DNA of 42,140 nucleotides, taken from IMG/VR virus record IMGVR_UViG_3300039203_000030, positions 1-42,140 of that record. One strand, written 5' to 3'. Shown here piece by piece: positions 13,070 through 21,636 of this stretch. The position numbers were made by a program, and so were the translations under genes. The notes under the pieces are model-generated. The model searched no databases. It was not told the DNA's origin and saw only the letters and a program-made list of their open reading frames with translations. The DNA is from a virus. Within the stretch, counting starts at the first letter, position 1. The number at the start of each line of letters is the position of its first letter.

Positions 13070-13546
13070 ATGGAAACCATAACATTCACGCCGAAAGACC
13101 TTGCACGATTCTGGGCCAAGGTTGATGAAACTGGCACCTGCTGGACATGGACGGCATCCAAGGATCGCGATGGCTACGGGCAAATCTGGTTTGCAGGGAA
13201 GCTGCGGGTAGCTCACCGAATAGCTTACGAGATAGCAAATGGGCCGATCCCTACAGGGAAGCAGTTGGATCATATCTGCCGAGTGCCAGCATGTGTGCGG
13301 CCCGGCCACCTCCGCGTCGTGACCAATAAGCAGAACCAGGAGAACCTGACCGGGGCGTATTCCAACTCTCGGTCAGGCATTCGTGGCGTGAACTGGAACA
13401 GCGGCCGCCGTAAATGGGCCGTCGGAGTGCAGCACAACGGCAAGGCGTATCATGGCGGGCTCTTCACAAGCCTCCCTGAGGCAGAGCAAGCCGTCATCGC
13501 ATTACGCAACAGACTTTTCACACATAACGAACTAGACCGGGGCTGA
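13070..13546 (+). CDS. HNH endonuclease with C-terminal AP2-like domain (copy 2)
   Basis: 158 residues from ATG 13070 with AAGGAG upstream; GTG 13043 lies next to the leader hairpin and is rejected. HNH region: FWAKVDETGTCWTWTASK, AHRIAYEIANG, LDHICRVPACVRPGHLR, NQENLTGAY. AP2-like region: GIRGVNWNSGRRKWAVGV ... EAEQAVIALRNRLFTHN. It matches copy 1 at 8130 throughout but with many substitutions, so the two are diverged paralogues or separate arrivals. Its place just before the terminase genes is a usual HNH location and some such nucleases help packaging, but the AP2 architecture suggests a homing enzyme. Confidence 0.92.
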   Translation: METITFTPKDLARFWAKVDETGTCWTWTASKDRDGYGQIWFAGKLRVAHRIAYEIANGPIPTGKQLDHICRVPACVRPGHLRVVTNKQNQENLTGAYSNSRSGIRGVNWNSGRRKWAVGVQHNGKAYHGGLFTSLPEAEQAVIALRNRLFTHNELDRG

Positions 13547-13557
13547 GGTGAGAGCGT

Positions 13558-14058
13558 GTGCCAGCCGCCAAGTACACCAAGGCACAACGCGACGAAGCCC
13601 TCGCGCTCTACCACACGCACGGACCCACAGCAGTCCAAACCCAACTAGGGATACCCAAAGCAACCGTCACCGGATGGGCCAAAGCGAACGGCGTCCGAAC
13701 GGTTCGAACCGAACGCACGCGTGAGGCGACGGAAGCCCGTGCGGTTGACCTGAAGGCGTCCCGGCAGGAGTTGGCTGCTTTGCTGCTGGCTGACGCTCAC
13801 CGGTTGCGTGCGCAGATGTGGGAGCCGACTGTGGCGTTCGCGTTCGGAGGTAAGGACAACACATACGCGGAGCAGGAGATCCCGGAGCCGACGTTTGTGG
13901 ACAAGAAGAACATCCTCGGCGCTGTGGGTATCGCTGTTGACCGTGTGGTGAAGCTGAACGCGGTTGATGAGTCCCCGGCTGATTCGGCGGCTGCTGCGGG
14001 TTCTGTGGTGGACAAGCTCATGGAGGGCTTCACGGCGATCTACCAGGCCGGCCAATGA
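13558..14058 (+). CDS. Terminase small subunit-like protein, 166 aa
   Basis: GTG start with GAGGTGAGA upstream. N-terminal HTH (KYTKAQRDEALALYHTHGPTAVQTQLGIPKATVTGWAK) is of the transposase/terminase-small-subunit type that reads the packaging site. A helical middle with LKASRQELAALLLADAHRLRAQ and a C-terminal segment (VDKLMEGFTAIYQ) would oligomerise. It overlaps the large terminase by four bases. Assignment rests on HTH plus position. Confidence 0.8.
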   Translation: MPAAKYTKAQRDEALALYHTHGPTAVQTQLGIPKATVTGWAKANGVRTVRTERTREATEARAVDLKASRQELAALLLADAHRLRAQMWEPTVAFAFGGKDNTYAEQEIPEPTFVDKKNILGAVGIAVDRVVKLNAVDESPADSAAAAGSVVDKLMEGFTAIYQAGQ

Positions 14059-15317
14059 GCGCAATGTCGTTCAAGCAGGTCGCTTCGATTGTGGAGGCCC
14101 GGAACGTCAAGATCAGCCTGTGGGTTGGTGCGGTGTCTGCGGGGAAGACGATCGCGTCCCTGTTCGCTCTCCTCGGTGCGATCCGCGCCACTGAGGGTAC
14201 GGGCCTGATTGTGATCATGGGCAAGACGCTGCAGACGATCGAGCGGAACATTATCGCCCCGTTGCAGGACCCGCGCCTCTTCGGCGACCTCGCGTCCACG
14301 GTCATGCATACCCGTGGTTCGAATGTCGCGGTGATCCTCGGCAAGGAAGTCGAGCTGGTCGGCGCGAACAACGTGACCGCTGAGGAGAAGATCCGCGGCT
14401 CCACCATTGAACTCGGGTACGTCGATGAGGCGACCCTGTTGCCGATCGGGTTCTGGGAAATGCTGGTCTCCCGGCTCCGGACCCCGAACGAACCGCACCT
14501 GCTGGCCACCACCAACCCGGGATCAACCCGGCACTGGTTGCGGCTGGAGTGGATCCTCAAAGCGGCCGAGAAGAACATGCAGGTCTTCCACTTCATCATG
14601 GACGACAACCCGTCACTGACGGCCGAGTATGTGCGGGACATGAAAGCGTCCTTCACGGGCGTGTTTTATGACCGGATGATCAACGGGTTGTGGACGAACG
14701 CTGAGGGCGCCGTCTATGACATGTGGGACCCCACGAAGCATGTGGTCCCATGGGAGCGGCTGCCGCCCATACGCCGCTGCCTGGCGGTGGCCATCGACTT
14801 CGGCACGCAGCACGCGACAGCCGTGGGCATGCTCGGCCTCGGCTACGACCGCCGCCTCTACCTCATGGATGAGCTGCGGATCGATGTGGCCGTCAACGAG
14901 GTCCGCCAGGCGCCCTCGCAGCAGGCGAAGGCGGTCAAGGACTGGCTCCGCGCACCACACCACCCCGAACAGGTCTCGCTCGTCCCGGAGTGGATCATTG
15001 TGGACTCCGCCGCCGCTGACTTCCGTGAGGAGCTGCGGCTGGCCGGGATCTACTCGCAGGGCGCCCGGAAGGACGTCGCCTACGGCATCGGGGTGATCTC
15101 ATCCCTGCTGGTCCAAGGGCACCTGCTGGTCTCTGACCGGTGTCAGGGCGTCATTGACGAGATCACCGACTACGTGTGGGACGCGAAGGCCACGGAGCGT
15201 GGTGAGGACGCCCCCGTGAAGAAGAACGATGACAGTTTGGACATGCTGCGCTACGCCGTTGTCACGACCGAATCACAGTGGAGATCCGAACTAGGACCCG
15301 CCAACCACCTGACCTGA
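14055..15317 (+). CDS. terL: Terminase large subunit
   Basis: 420 residues. ATPase domain: Walker A GAVSAGKT (about 25-32), Walker B with catalytic Glu ELGYVDEATLL (about 119-129) and coupling segment LLATTNPGS. RNase H-like nuclease: AIDFG (about 246-250), VDSAAADF (about 315-322) and DDSLDMLRYAV (about 391-401) supply the metal-binding Asp residues. It is of the PBSX-type terminase family. It pumps DNA into proheads and cuts it. ATG overlaps the small subunit stop. Confidence 0.95.
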   Translation: MSAMSFKQVASIVEARNVKISLWVGAVSAGKTIASLFALLGAIRATEGTGLIVIMGKTLQTIERNIIAPLQDPRLFGDLASTVMHTRGSNVAVILGKEVELVGANNVTAEEKIRGSTIELGYVDEATLLPIGFWEMLVSRLRTPNEPHLLATTNPGSTRHWLRLEWILKAAEKNMQVFHFIMDDNPSLTAEYVRDMKASFTGVFYDRMINGLWTNAEGAVYDMWDPTKHVVPWERLPPIRRCLAVAIDFGTQHATAVGMLGLGYDRRLYLMDELRIDVAVNEVRQAPSQQAKAVKDWLRAPHHPEQVSLVPEWIIVDSAAADFREELRLAGIYSQGARKDVAYGIGVISSLLVQGHLLVSDRCQGVIDEITDYVWDAKATERGEDAPVKKNDDSLDMLRYAVVTTESQWRSELGPANHLT

Positions 15318-15330
15318 GAGGGCGTGCCCG

Positions 15331-16965
15331 ATGGCTTTGCCACAGACCACCCAAGCATGGCCACCAGTACAACTGGAGAAGACCCTGCCGCAAATGGGTG
15401 TCTGGTCAGCATGGTATGCCGGCGACTCTGACCAACTCTCATCCGTGTACGGTGGCGCGACGGGCGCCGACCCGTCCGCGACCGGGTTCTTCGCCTCCGA
15501 CCACGGCGGTTTCCGTGCGACCGTCGGTCGGGCACTGACCCGCTGGTTCTGGGGCGAAGCCTCGAGGGGTCCGGACCGGCGGGTCAAGCTCCACGTCCCC
15601 ATCGCCGCTGAACTCTGCCAGGCCTCAGCTGACCTGCTGTTCGCGGACCAGATCACCCTCAAAGCCGCCGACGAAACCACACAGGCGCGCCTGGACACCC
15701 TGTGTGATGACGGGCTGCATTCCGAGCTCGCCGAAGCCGCTGAGGTGGGTGCCGCACTCGGCGGGGTCTACCTCCGGGTCACGTGGGACGACACCGTGTC
15801 CCCTGACAAGCCGTTCCTCACCCATGTGGATGCTGACCAGGCCATCCCCGAATTCACCTGGGGCCGCCTCACGGCTGTCACGTTCTGGCAGGTTGTGGCC
15901 CGCGACGGCAAGCACGTGTACCGGCACCTCGAACGCCACGAAACACTCGCGGACGGGACGGGGGTTATCCTCCACGGCCTGTACGACGGCGAAGAGGACA
16001 AGCTCGGCCACCCGATTCCGCTGACGGAGCAGCCCGCCACGGCTGGCCTTGCCCAGCATGTGGACGCGTTCGGGATCATCAGCTCCGAATCGGACGGGCT
16101 GTGCATCGAGTACGTCCCGAACCAGACCCCCAACCGGAAATGGCGGACCGACCAGCACGGCCGCAACCTCGGCCGCAGTGACCTTGACGGCGTCGAACAG
16201 CTCATGGACGCGTTGGATGAGGTCTACACGTCGTGGATGCGTGACATCCGGCTGGGCAAGTCCCGGCTGATGATCGCCAAATCCCTCCTCGACAACGTCG
16301 GTACCGGTAACGGGCAGGCGTTCAATGCGGAGCAGGAAGCCTACTCCTCCATGAACCTGTTGGCCGGGGCTGATTCGAAGCTGGCCGACCAGATCGAAAT
16401 GGTCCAGTTCAACATCCGCGTCCAGGAACACAAGGAAACCTCGGCGCAGCTCGTCCAGGACATCCTCCGCCTCGCCGGGTACTCGTCTGAGACGTTCGGG
16501 ATCTACGACGGCGGCGGGCCAGTGAAGACGGCCACCGAGATCGAATCCAAACAGCAGCGCTCGCTCCTGACCCGTGACCGGAAGATCCGGCTGTGGCGGC
16601 CTGCTATTGCCCGGATCATCGAGAAGCTCCTCGCCGTCGACAATGCACTGTTCAACACCCCGTTGACGGTGCAGCAGCCCGACGTCTGGTTCCCGGACGG
16701 GGTGCAGGACTCGCCCCTGTCCATCGCCCAGACCGTTCAGGCCCTCAAGGCTGCCGGGGTCATCTCGGACCAGATCGCGGTCGGCATGGTCCACCCGGAC
16801 TGGGACGAAGACGAAGTGTTGGAGGAGGTCGCACGGATTCAGGCGGAGCAGCAAGCCGCAATGCCTGCCGCCCTGCCGGACCCGATGTTCCTCCACCCTG
16901 ACGATGGGAGCCTGGCCGATGGCACGGCACAGCATGGGCAGGCAAGCAATCGTGACAGCGGATGA
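15331..16965 (+). CDS. Portal protein, SPP1 gp6-like
   Basis: 544 residues, the usual size for this portal family. Recognisable segments: VYGGATGAD near the start, RRVKLHVPIAAELCQASADLLFADQ (about 85-110), GGVYLRVTWDD, WMRDIRLGKSRLMIA, the long-helix region LAGADSKLADQIEMVQFNIRVQEHKETSAQLVQDILRLAG, and TATEIESKQQRSLLTRDRKIRLW. These are characteristic of actinophage gp6-type portals, which form the dodecameric DNA channel and docking site for terminase. The 3' end overlaps the next gene. Confidence 0.93.
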   Translation: MALPQTTQAWPPVQLEKTLPQMGVWSAWYAGDSDQLSSVYGGATGADPSATGFFASDHGGFRATVGRALTRWFWGEASRGPDRRVKLHVPIAAELCQASADLLFADQITLKAADETTQARLDTLCDDGLHSELAEAAEVGAALGGVYLRVTWDDTVSPDKPFLTHVDADQAIPEFTWGRLTAVTFWQVVARDGKHVYRHLERHETLADGTGVILHGLYDGEEDKLGHPIPLTEQPATAGLAQHVDAFGIISSESDGLCIEYVPNQTPNRKWRTDQHGRNLGRSDLDGVEQLMDALDEVYTSWMRDIRLGKSRLMIAKSLLDNVGTGNGQAFNAEQEAYSSMNLLAGADSKLADQIEMVQFNIRVQEHKETSAQLVQDILRLAGYSSETFGIYDGGGPVKTATEIESKQQRSLLTRDRKIRLWRPAIARIIEKLLAVDNALFNTPLTVQQPDVWFPDGVQDSPLSIAQTVQALKAAGVISDQIAVGMVHPDWDEDEVLEEVARIQAEQQAAMPAALPDPMFLHPDDGSLADGTAQHGQASNRDSG

Positions 16966-17101
16966 GCAAGACGCCTACACGGGGTGGCGGAAGATCTACT
17001 GCTACCTCCACCGCGCCGGGGTGGTCAAAGCCATCAAGCGAGACACCCACCGCAGGGTCCGCCGTGAAGCCAGAGCCGAGATACGCAGGGAGATGGCATG
17101 A
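16919..17101 (+). CDS. Small basic virion-region protein, 60 aa
   Basis: ATG 16919 has GGGAG upstream and lies within the last codons of the portal gene in another frame. Strongly basic and helical: DAYTGWRKIYCYLHRAGVVKAIKRDTHRRVRREARAEIR. This short protein is often found between portal and MuF-like genes in actinophages. Function unknown; the charge suggests DNA contact. Overlaps the next ATG by four bases. Confidence 0.75.
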   Translation: MARHSMGRQAIVTADEQDAYTGWRKIYCYLHRAGVVKAIKRDTHRRVRREARAEIRREMA

Positions 17102-17397
17102 CTAAGTTCTGGTGCCCAGGATGCGACGACCTCCACATGGTCAGTGACGCATGGCAGGTGACGGGGGCAGGTGAAACCCTGACCATCTCCCCGTCCGTGC
17201 TCGTCTACGAGCGGAAGAAGTTCATCAATGAGGACTTGGAGTGGGACGCGCTTCTCGCACCGGAGAACGTAACTACGGCCCCACGTTGCCATTCGTTCGT
17301 GCGCAACGGGCACATCGAGTTCCTGAGCGACTCAACGCACGCGCTGGCCGGTCAGACTGTGCAGCTGCCGCCTCTTCCGGAATGGTTACGCTCCTGA
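17098..17397 (+). CDS. DUF6527-like protein, 99 aa
   Basis: ATG overlaps the previous stop. Begins FWCPGCDDLHMV (Cys pair plus His), continues TLTISPSVLVY and ends CHSFVRNGHIEFLSDSTHALAGQTVQLPPLP. The C-GC-H start with the C-HSFV-NG-I-FL-DSTH end is characteristic of DUF6527, a small presumed zinc protein common in phages. It lies in the head operon between portal and MuF-like genes; function unknown. Confidence 0.82.
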   Translation: MTKFWCPGCDDLHMVSDAWQVTGAGETLTISPSVLVYERKKFINEDLEWDALLAPENVTTAPRCHSFVRNGHIEFLSDSTHALAGQTVQLPPLPEWLRS

Positions 17398-17411
17398 CGA
17401 TTGGATGACTG

Positions 17412-18560
17412 ATGGCAGAGACCCAATCCACTGAGTCCCTGCCATCAACGGTTGACCAGCTGGCCGCCGCGGTCCTGGTCGTCTTCGCGGCGGCCGAGGC
17501 CCGGCTGGTCACCGGCTCAGCCGTGCTGGTGCGGGCTGCGATCCTGAATCCGGCCTTGGCCCCATCACTGCGGGGCGGGCTGGACCGGCTCGCCCTCGAA
17601 ACCTCGCACGAGGTCATGGCCAAGGTCCATACCCTGGCCACTGAGGTAGCGGCAACAGCCACCCGGAACGGTGACGCCACGGCGGCGCGGGAAGTGCGGG
17701 CACTCGAACGGTCTGTGAAGACCTTCACCGCAAGCCCGGTTTCGAAGATCCTCCCCCACGACGTGACCGCGTCCGCTGCCATCGCGGAAGACCTGGCCAC
17801 CCGGCTGGGTGCGGCAGCCCAACGCATCACACGGTACTCGGATGACGCCTACCGGGCCGCGGTGGCCTCGGGCGCCCTGGTGCAGATCAACCCGGCCCGC
17901 GACATCGTCCGGAACAGCTTCAGCGCGGCAACCCCGCAGGAGGCACAGGCGCAGGCATGGCGGGAACTCACTAGCCGCGGCGTCACCGGCTTCACCGATG
18001 CCAAGGGCCGTGAGTGGAACTTGGCCACCTATGTGGAGATGGCTACCCGCACCGCCACCCAACGCGCCTACAACGCGAGTCACAGGGAGCGGCTGACCCT
18101 CGCCGGTATCAACTACTTCACCATCTCAACGACAGGCCGTCCCTGCCCGCTCTGCGCCCCGTGGGAGGGCATGGTGCTGGCCGACACCCCCGGCACGGTG
18201 ACGGAGGACGGCCACACGTTCACCGTGACGGCCACCATCGAGGACGCCATGGCCGCCGGGCTGTTCCACCCGAACTGCAAGCACACCCTCACGGCGTACC
18301 TGCCCGGCTTCACGGTCCTGAAGCCGAACCAGTGGACCGCGGCCGACGAAGCCAAGTACCGGGACACGCAGAAGCTCCGCGCCCTTGAACGGACCGTGAG
18401 GCAGGCCCGCCAGGTGCAGGCCGCCGCACTCACACCGCCCGACCGTGCCGCCGCTGGCCGTGACGTCAGGGCTGCGCAGGCCAACGTCCGCGCCTTCGTC
18501 AACCAATCGGGCCTGACCCGGCGCACCCGCCGCGAACAACTGAACCTCGGCAACAAATAA
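17412..18560 (+). CDS. MuF-like minor capsid protein
   Basis: 382 residues. Long helical N-terminal half, then the conserved domain with ATRTATQRAYNASHRERLTLAGINYFTIS, CPLCAPWEGMVLAD (about 243-256), and FHPNCKHTLTAYLPG (about 283-297). The two Cys, WEG, and HPNC-H signature identifies the phage minor-capsid/MuF family, which binds near the portal inside the head and is injected or needed for assembly. The C-terminal 80 residues are helical and basic. Position after the portal is standard. Confidence 0.9.
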   Translation: MAETQSTESLPSTVDQLAAAVLVVFAAAEARLVTGSAVLVRAAILNPALAPSLRGGLDRLALETSHEVMAKVHTLATEVAATATRNGDATAAREVRALERSVKTFTASPVSKILPHDVTASAAIAEDLATRLGAAAQRITRYSDDAYRAAVASGALVQINPARDIVRNSFSAATPQEAQAQAWRELTSRGVTGFTDAKGREWNLATYVEMATRTATQRAYNASHRERLTLAGINYFTISTTGRPCPLCAPWEGMVLADTPGTVTEDGHTFTVTATIEDAMAAGLFHPNCKHTLTAYLPGFTVLKPNQWTAADEAKYRDTQKLRALERTVRQARQVQAAALTPPDRAAAGRDVRAAQANVRAFVNQSGLTRRTRREQLNLGNK

Positions 18561-18578
18561 ACCCTCACAGGAGTCACC

Positions 18579-18749
18579 ATGGCAGAGCTTGCGATCGTCA
18601 TTGGCATCGCGTTGGTACTGGCTACCTACTTCCTCATCTCTGGGGAATGGCAGTCGGCTTGCGTATTTGCCGCAGTTGCCGCATACGGCGTCAAGGTCTG
18701 GGTCAAGGAGAGGCGGCGGCGCCATGCTGACCGGGCAGATCGGGCTTAG
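18579..18749 (+). CDS. Small membrane protein, 56 aa
   Basis: ATG with AGGAG seven bases upstream. One or two hydrophobic segments (LAIVIGIALVLATYFLI and SACVFAAVAAYGVKVWV) followed by a basic tail KERRRRHADRADRA. The frame overlaps the next gene by 26 bases. A membrane protein in the head operon is unusual; together with the enzyme encoded next it could form an accessory unit. Function unknown. Confidence 0.7.
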   Translation: MAELAIVIGIALVLATYFLISGEWQSACVFAAVAAYGVKVWVKERRRRHADRADRA

Positions 18750-19200
18750 GCGGCACTCCACTGGCTGGGTGGGCAAGTGCATCGAGTGGGCCACCAACTC
18801 CCACACACACCACGTGGTGGTGGCCGTCTCGGAAACCGTGTGCATGAGCGCGGAGCCGGGCGGGGCACGGTACCGGCCCATCAGCGACTACCCGGAGCTC
18901 ACGTGGTCACGGTTCGGCCTGACCGACGACCAGCGCACCCTGATTCGTGACGCCGCCGCCGACTACGAAGGCAGCCCGTACAACTACGCGATCTACGGGC
19001 CCCTGCTCTGGCAGCGGATCACCGGCCGGAAGGTCGACGGCTGGGTCGCCCGGTGGCTGTCCCGGCGGCCGAACGAGAACTGTTCCCAACTGTCCGATGA
19101 CATTTACAACGCCGCGGACCTGCACCTGTTCGAGGACATCCCCGAAATTGTTACCCCGGGCGACTTTGAACGCCTGTTTGCCCGCCTCGGCTGGCTCTAA
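18724..19200 (+). CDS. YiiX-like permuted NlpC/P60 (papain-fold) enzyme, 158 aa
   Basis: ATG 18724 lies inside the preceding gene in another frame. The His precedes the Cys, as in circularly permuted NlpC/P60 (YiiX/YebB-like) enzymes: GQIGLRRHSTGWVGKCIEWATNSHTHHVVV holds the catalytic His (about 28-30), and the NENCSQLSDDIYNAA segment near 118 holds the nucleophile Cys on a helix. Family members hydrolyse amide or ester bonds in peptidoglycan or lipids. In this position, between MuF and scaffold, it may be a virion-carried hydrolase acting at entry; that is inference. Confidence 0.78.
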   Translation: MLTGQIGLRRHSTGWVGKCIEWATNSHTHHVVVAVSETVCMSAEPGGARYRPISDYPELTWSRFGLTDDQRTLIRDAAADYEGSPYNYAIYGPLLWQRITGRKVDGWVARWLSRRPNENCSQLSDDIYNAADLHLFEDIPEIVTPGDFERLFARLGWL

Positions 19201-19232
19201 CCAACCCCTCACAACCGTTCCGGGAGGACACC

Positions 19233-19976
19233 ATGACACGCACCATCCACGGCATTGACCCCTACGCCCCCGGCGGCATTGACGCCCTTCTCGCCCACCA
19301 TCGGCTGGCCTTCGGGGATGCCGTCATGGAAGAAGGCGAGGGCGGTGAAGGCGCGGAGGGCGGCCAGCAGGAGCAAGGCGGCACAGATGGAGCCGGTGAC
19401 GGTTCCGGCGCCGGTGAGGGCCAGCAGCAGGGCGAACAGAAAAACATCTGGGATGACCCCGCATCGGCCCGGGCAGAGATCGAGAAGCTCCGGAAGCAGA
19501 ACGGCGACGACCGCATCCTTGCGAAAAAGACGGCCGCCGACGAAGCCCGCAACGAACTCCTCCAGAAGCTCGGCCTCACCAAGGAAGGCGAGACCGCCCC
19601 TGACCCGGCGCAGCTCGCCAAGGATCTCGCAGCCGAACGCACAGCCAAAACCACCACAGCCCGGGAGCTCGCCATCTTCAAGGCCGCCTCCACGGCCGGA
19701 GCGGACCCCACCAAACTGTTGGACTCCAACTCCTTCATGACTTCCGTCCAGGGGCTGGACCCCACGGACGGGGCAGCAGTCGCAGCAGCCATCACGGCAG
19801 CAGTGACCGCTAACGCATCACTCAAGGCGGCCCGGGCGGCTGGCGCGAGCGGCATCGAGCAGACCGGCGGGACCGGCGAGCAAGGCCAAATCACCGAAGC
19901 ACAACTCAAAACCATGACACCCGACCAGATCGTAGCAGCCCAGGAAAAGGGCCTGCTGCGGAACCTGCTCGGATAA
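19233..19976 (+). CDS. Scaffolding protein
   Basis: 247 residues immediately before the coat gene. Low-complexity Gly/Glu/Gln N-terminal region (about 30-72), helical middle (ASARAEIEKLRKQNGDDRILAKK ... AAERTAKTTTARELAIFKAAS) and a C-terminal segment (EAQLKTMTPDQIVAAQEKGLLRNLLG). Acidic, helical and Ala-rich composition with this position is typical of actinophage scaffolds, which template prohead assembly and leave before packaging. No protease motif is seen. Confidence 0.85.
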   Translation: MTRTIHGIDPYAPGGIDALLAHHRLAFGDAVMEEGEGGEGAEGGQQEQGGTDGAGDGSGAGEGQQQGEQKNIWDDPASARAEIEKLRKQNGDDRILAKKTAADEARNELLQKLGLTKEGETAPDPAQLAKDLAAERTAKTTTARELAIFKAASTAGADPTKLLDSNSFMTSVQGLDPTDGAAVAAAITAAVTANASLKAARAAGASGIEQTGGTGEQGQITEAQLKTMTPDQIVAAQEKGLLRNLLG

Positions 19977-19991
19977 CCCGAAAGGCACACC

Positions 19992-20840
19992 ATGTCTCTT
20001 CTGAATTTCCGCCCGGAGATCTGGAGCGCCAACCTCCTGGTTGCGCTCCGCAAAGAACTCGTCTACGGCGCCTTCATCAACCGCGACTACGAAGGTGAGA
20101 TCAGCGAGGCCGGCGACACGGTCCGTATCACCTCCGTTGGCCGCCCCACCATCCAGACCTACGTGCCGGGCATCACCTCCATCAACCCGGAGGACGTCAA
20201 CGACTCGCAGCGGACCCTCGTTGTGGACCAGAGCAAGTTCTACTCCTTCAAGGTCGATGACGTGGACGCCCGCCAGGCCAAGGGCAATGTCATCCCCCAG
20301 ACGATGAACGAAGCCGCCTTCGGTGTCGCTGACGTCATCGACCAGTACATTGCCAGCTTCTACACCGGCATCCAGACCGCGAACCAGCTCGGTTCGATCA
20401 CGGTCAACTCGGCGACGACCCCCACCGATGTGTACGACAAGGTGCTGATCCCGATCCGGACCAAGCTGAAGAAAGCCAACGTACCCTCGAATGGCCGCTC
20501 CATCGCGGTCACCCCGGAAATGTACGGCTGCCTCCTGCGTGACTCCCGCTTCATCAAGGCCAACGAGTCCGGCGGCACTGAGGGTCTGCGTAACGGCATT
20601 GTTGGCCGCGCCGCAGGGTTCGACATTGTGGAGACGAACAACGCCCCGAACACCACGGGCAGCGAGTACGCCATCCTCGCCGGCGTGAACTCTTCGATCA
20701 CGTTCGCTGAGCAGATCAACAAGATCGAGGCATTCCGCCCGCAGTCGTCCTTCTCGGACGCCGTGAAGGGCCTCGTGCTCTACGGCGCGAAGCTTGTCCG
20801 CCCCGACTCCCTGGCAAGCGCGCTTGTCACCGTCTCCTAA
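19992..20840 (+). CDS. Major capsid protein, P22 coat-like
   Basis: 282 residues. Begins LNFRPEIWSANLLVALRKELVYGAFINRDYEGEISEAGDTVRI, the typical start of the P22-coat-like (HK97-fold) family of actinophages. Continues TVVDQSKFYSFKVDDVDARQAKGN, FGVADVIDQYIASFY, DKVLIPIRTKLKKANVP, RSIAVTPEMYGCLLRD and ends AVKGLVLYGAKLVRPDSLA. It forms the icosahedral shell. AAAGG-type RBS upstream; no propeptide is evident. Confidence 0.94.
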   Translation: MSLLNFRPEIWSANLLVALRKELVYGAFINRDYEGEISEAGDTVRITSVGRPTIQTYVPGITSINPEDVNDSQRTLVVDQSKFYSFKVDDVDARQAKGNVIPQTMNEAAFGVADVIDQYIASFYTGIQTANQLGSITVNSATTPTDVYDKVLIPIRTKLKKANVPSNGRSIAVTPEMYGCLLRDSRFIKANESGGTEGLRNGIVGRAAGFDIVETNNAPNTTGSEYAILAGVNSSITFAEQINKIEAFRPQSSFSDAVKGLVLYGAKLVRPDSLASALVTVS

Positions 20841-20861
20841 CCAGAAAGGTAGCTGACTACT

Positions 20862-21224
20862 ATGGCACGCACCGCTGTACCAGTAACTGACCTGACCACC
20901 GCCACATCCGTGGCTGACCCGGCAGGCACCACCGCCGACCCGACCAACGGGCACACCATCACCGGTGTCCGCTCCGAAGTCCTCGCCCTGCGGGTGAAGA
21001 ACACCACCGCCGGCGCCCTGAATGCGATCCTGCGTGCAGGCACCCAGCCGCTCGCCCCGTCATCCGGGCAGGGCGACCTGACCGTGTCCGTGGGCGCAGG
21101 CGCTACCGTGTTCATCTCCCCCGCGGAGTCGGCACGCTACATCCAGTCCGATGGGTCGGTGTCCCTTGACCTGGGCGCCGGGTTCACCGGCACCGTCACC
21201 GCGTTCAAGGTGAACCGCCGCTGA
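20862..21224 (+). CDS. Head decoration / capsid-stabilising-like protein, 120 aa
   Basis: ATG after AGAAAGGTAGC. Beta-rich sequence with many Thr/Gly/Ala: HTITGVRSEVLALRVKNTTAGALNAILRAG, GDLTVSVGAGATVFISPAESARYIQSDGSVSLDLGAGFTGTVTAFKV. A small beta protein just after the coat gene is commonly a capsid-associated protein; decoration is inferred by position. Stop overlaps the next gene by one base. Confidence 0.65.
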   Translation: MARTAVPVTDLTTATSVADPAGTTADPTNGHTITGVRSEVLALRVKNTTAGALNAILRAGTQPLAPSSGQGDLTVSVGAGATVFISPAESARYIQSDGSVSLDLGAGFTGTVTAFKVNRR

Positions 21225-21631
21225 TGGCTGAAGAGCCAGAGGAGCAGGCCGCACAGCCTGCAACGGTCTTCATTCTCGGTGAGGGCGGGGGCGTTTTTGA
21301 ACTGTCCCTGCCCTTGCACGAGACGATCGCGGACAAGCTCGCGAAGGGCCATGTCCGGCGTGTCCAGCCGGACGGCACCCCCTACGTTGAGGGTGACCGT
21401 CCTGACGGCGTGCCGGGGCTGCCTGAGTCGAGGCCTGCCATCAACGCCGTGAAAGCGGAGTGGGTGGGCTGGGCTGTTGTCCAGGGCCTGACTCCGGATG
21501 AGGCTGAGGCGTTGACGAAGACGGACCTGATCGAGCGTTTCGGCGCCGGTCAGGAAACTCCAACCGATCCCCCGGTAGATCCGGAAACCGGGACGGCGGC
21601 TCCTGAGGGAACCGAACCCCCGGCCGAGTAA
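21224..21631 (+). CDS. Head-region protein with acidic Pro-rich tail, 135 aa
   Basis: ATG shares its A with the previous stop (TGATG). A small N-terminal beta domain (ATVFILGEGGGVFELSLPLHETIADKLAKGHVRRV) is followed by a helical motif (NAVKAEWVGWAVVQGLTPDEAEALTKTDLIERFG) resembling Ala-Val-Gly-Leu/DALTKADLI SAP-like folds seen in actinophage head genes, then a disordered Pro/Glu/Thr tail. Probably a virion or assembly protein; exact role unknown. Confidence 0.65.
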   Translation: MAEEPEEQAAQPATVFILGEGGGVFELSLPLHETIADKLAKGHVRRVQPDGTPYVEGDRPDGVPGLPESRPAINAVKAEWVGWAVVQGLTPDEAEALTKTDLIERFGAGQETPTDPPVDPETGTAAPEGTEPPAE

Positions 21632-21636
21632 CACAC

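Noticed and set aside
15625-16935. 436-residue minus-strand frame opposite the portal gene
   Set aside because: Same codon-bias artefact; no RBS or recognisable domain.
17301-17310. GTGCGCAACGG as another repressor operator (also AGTTGCGCAC at 42105)
   Set aside because: Both lie inside coding sequence without promoter elements and may be chance; kept out of the operator set.
19818-20954. 378-residue minus-strand frame opposite the coat gene
   Set aside because: Antisense shadow of the coat gene, which has clear family motifs.
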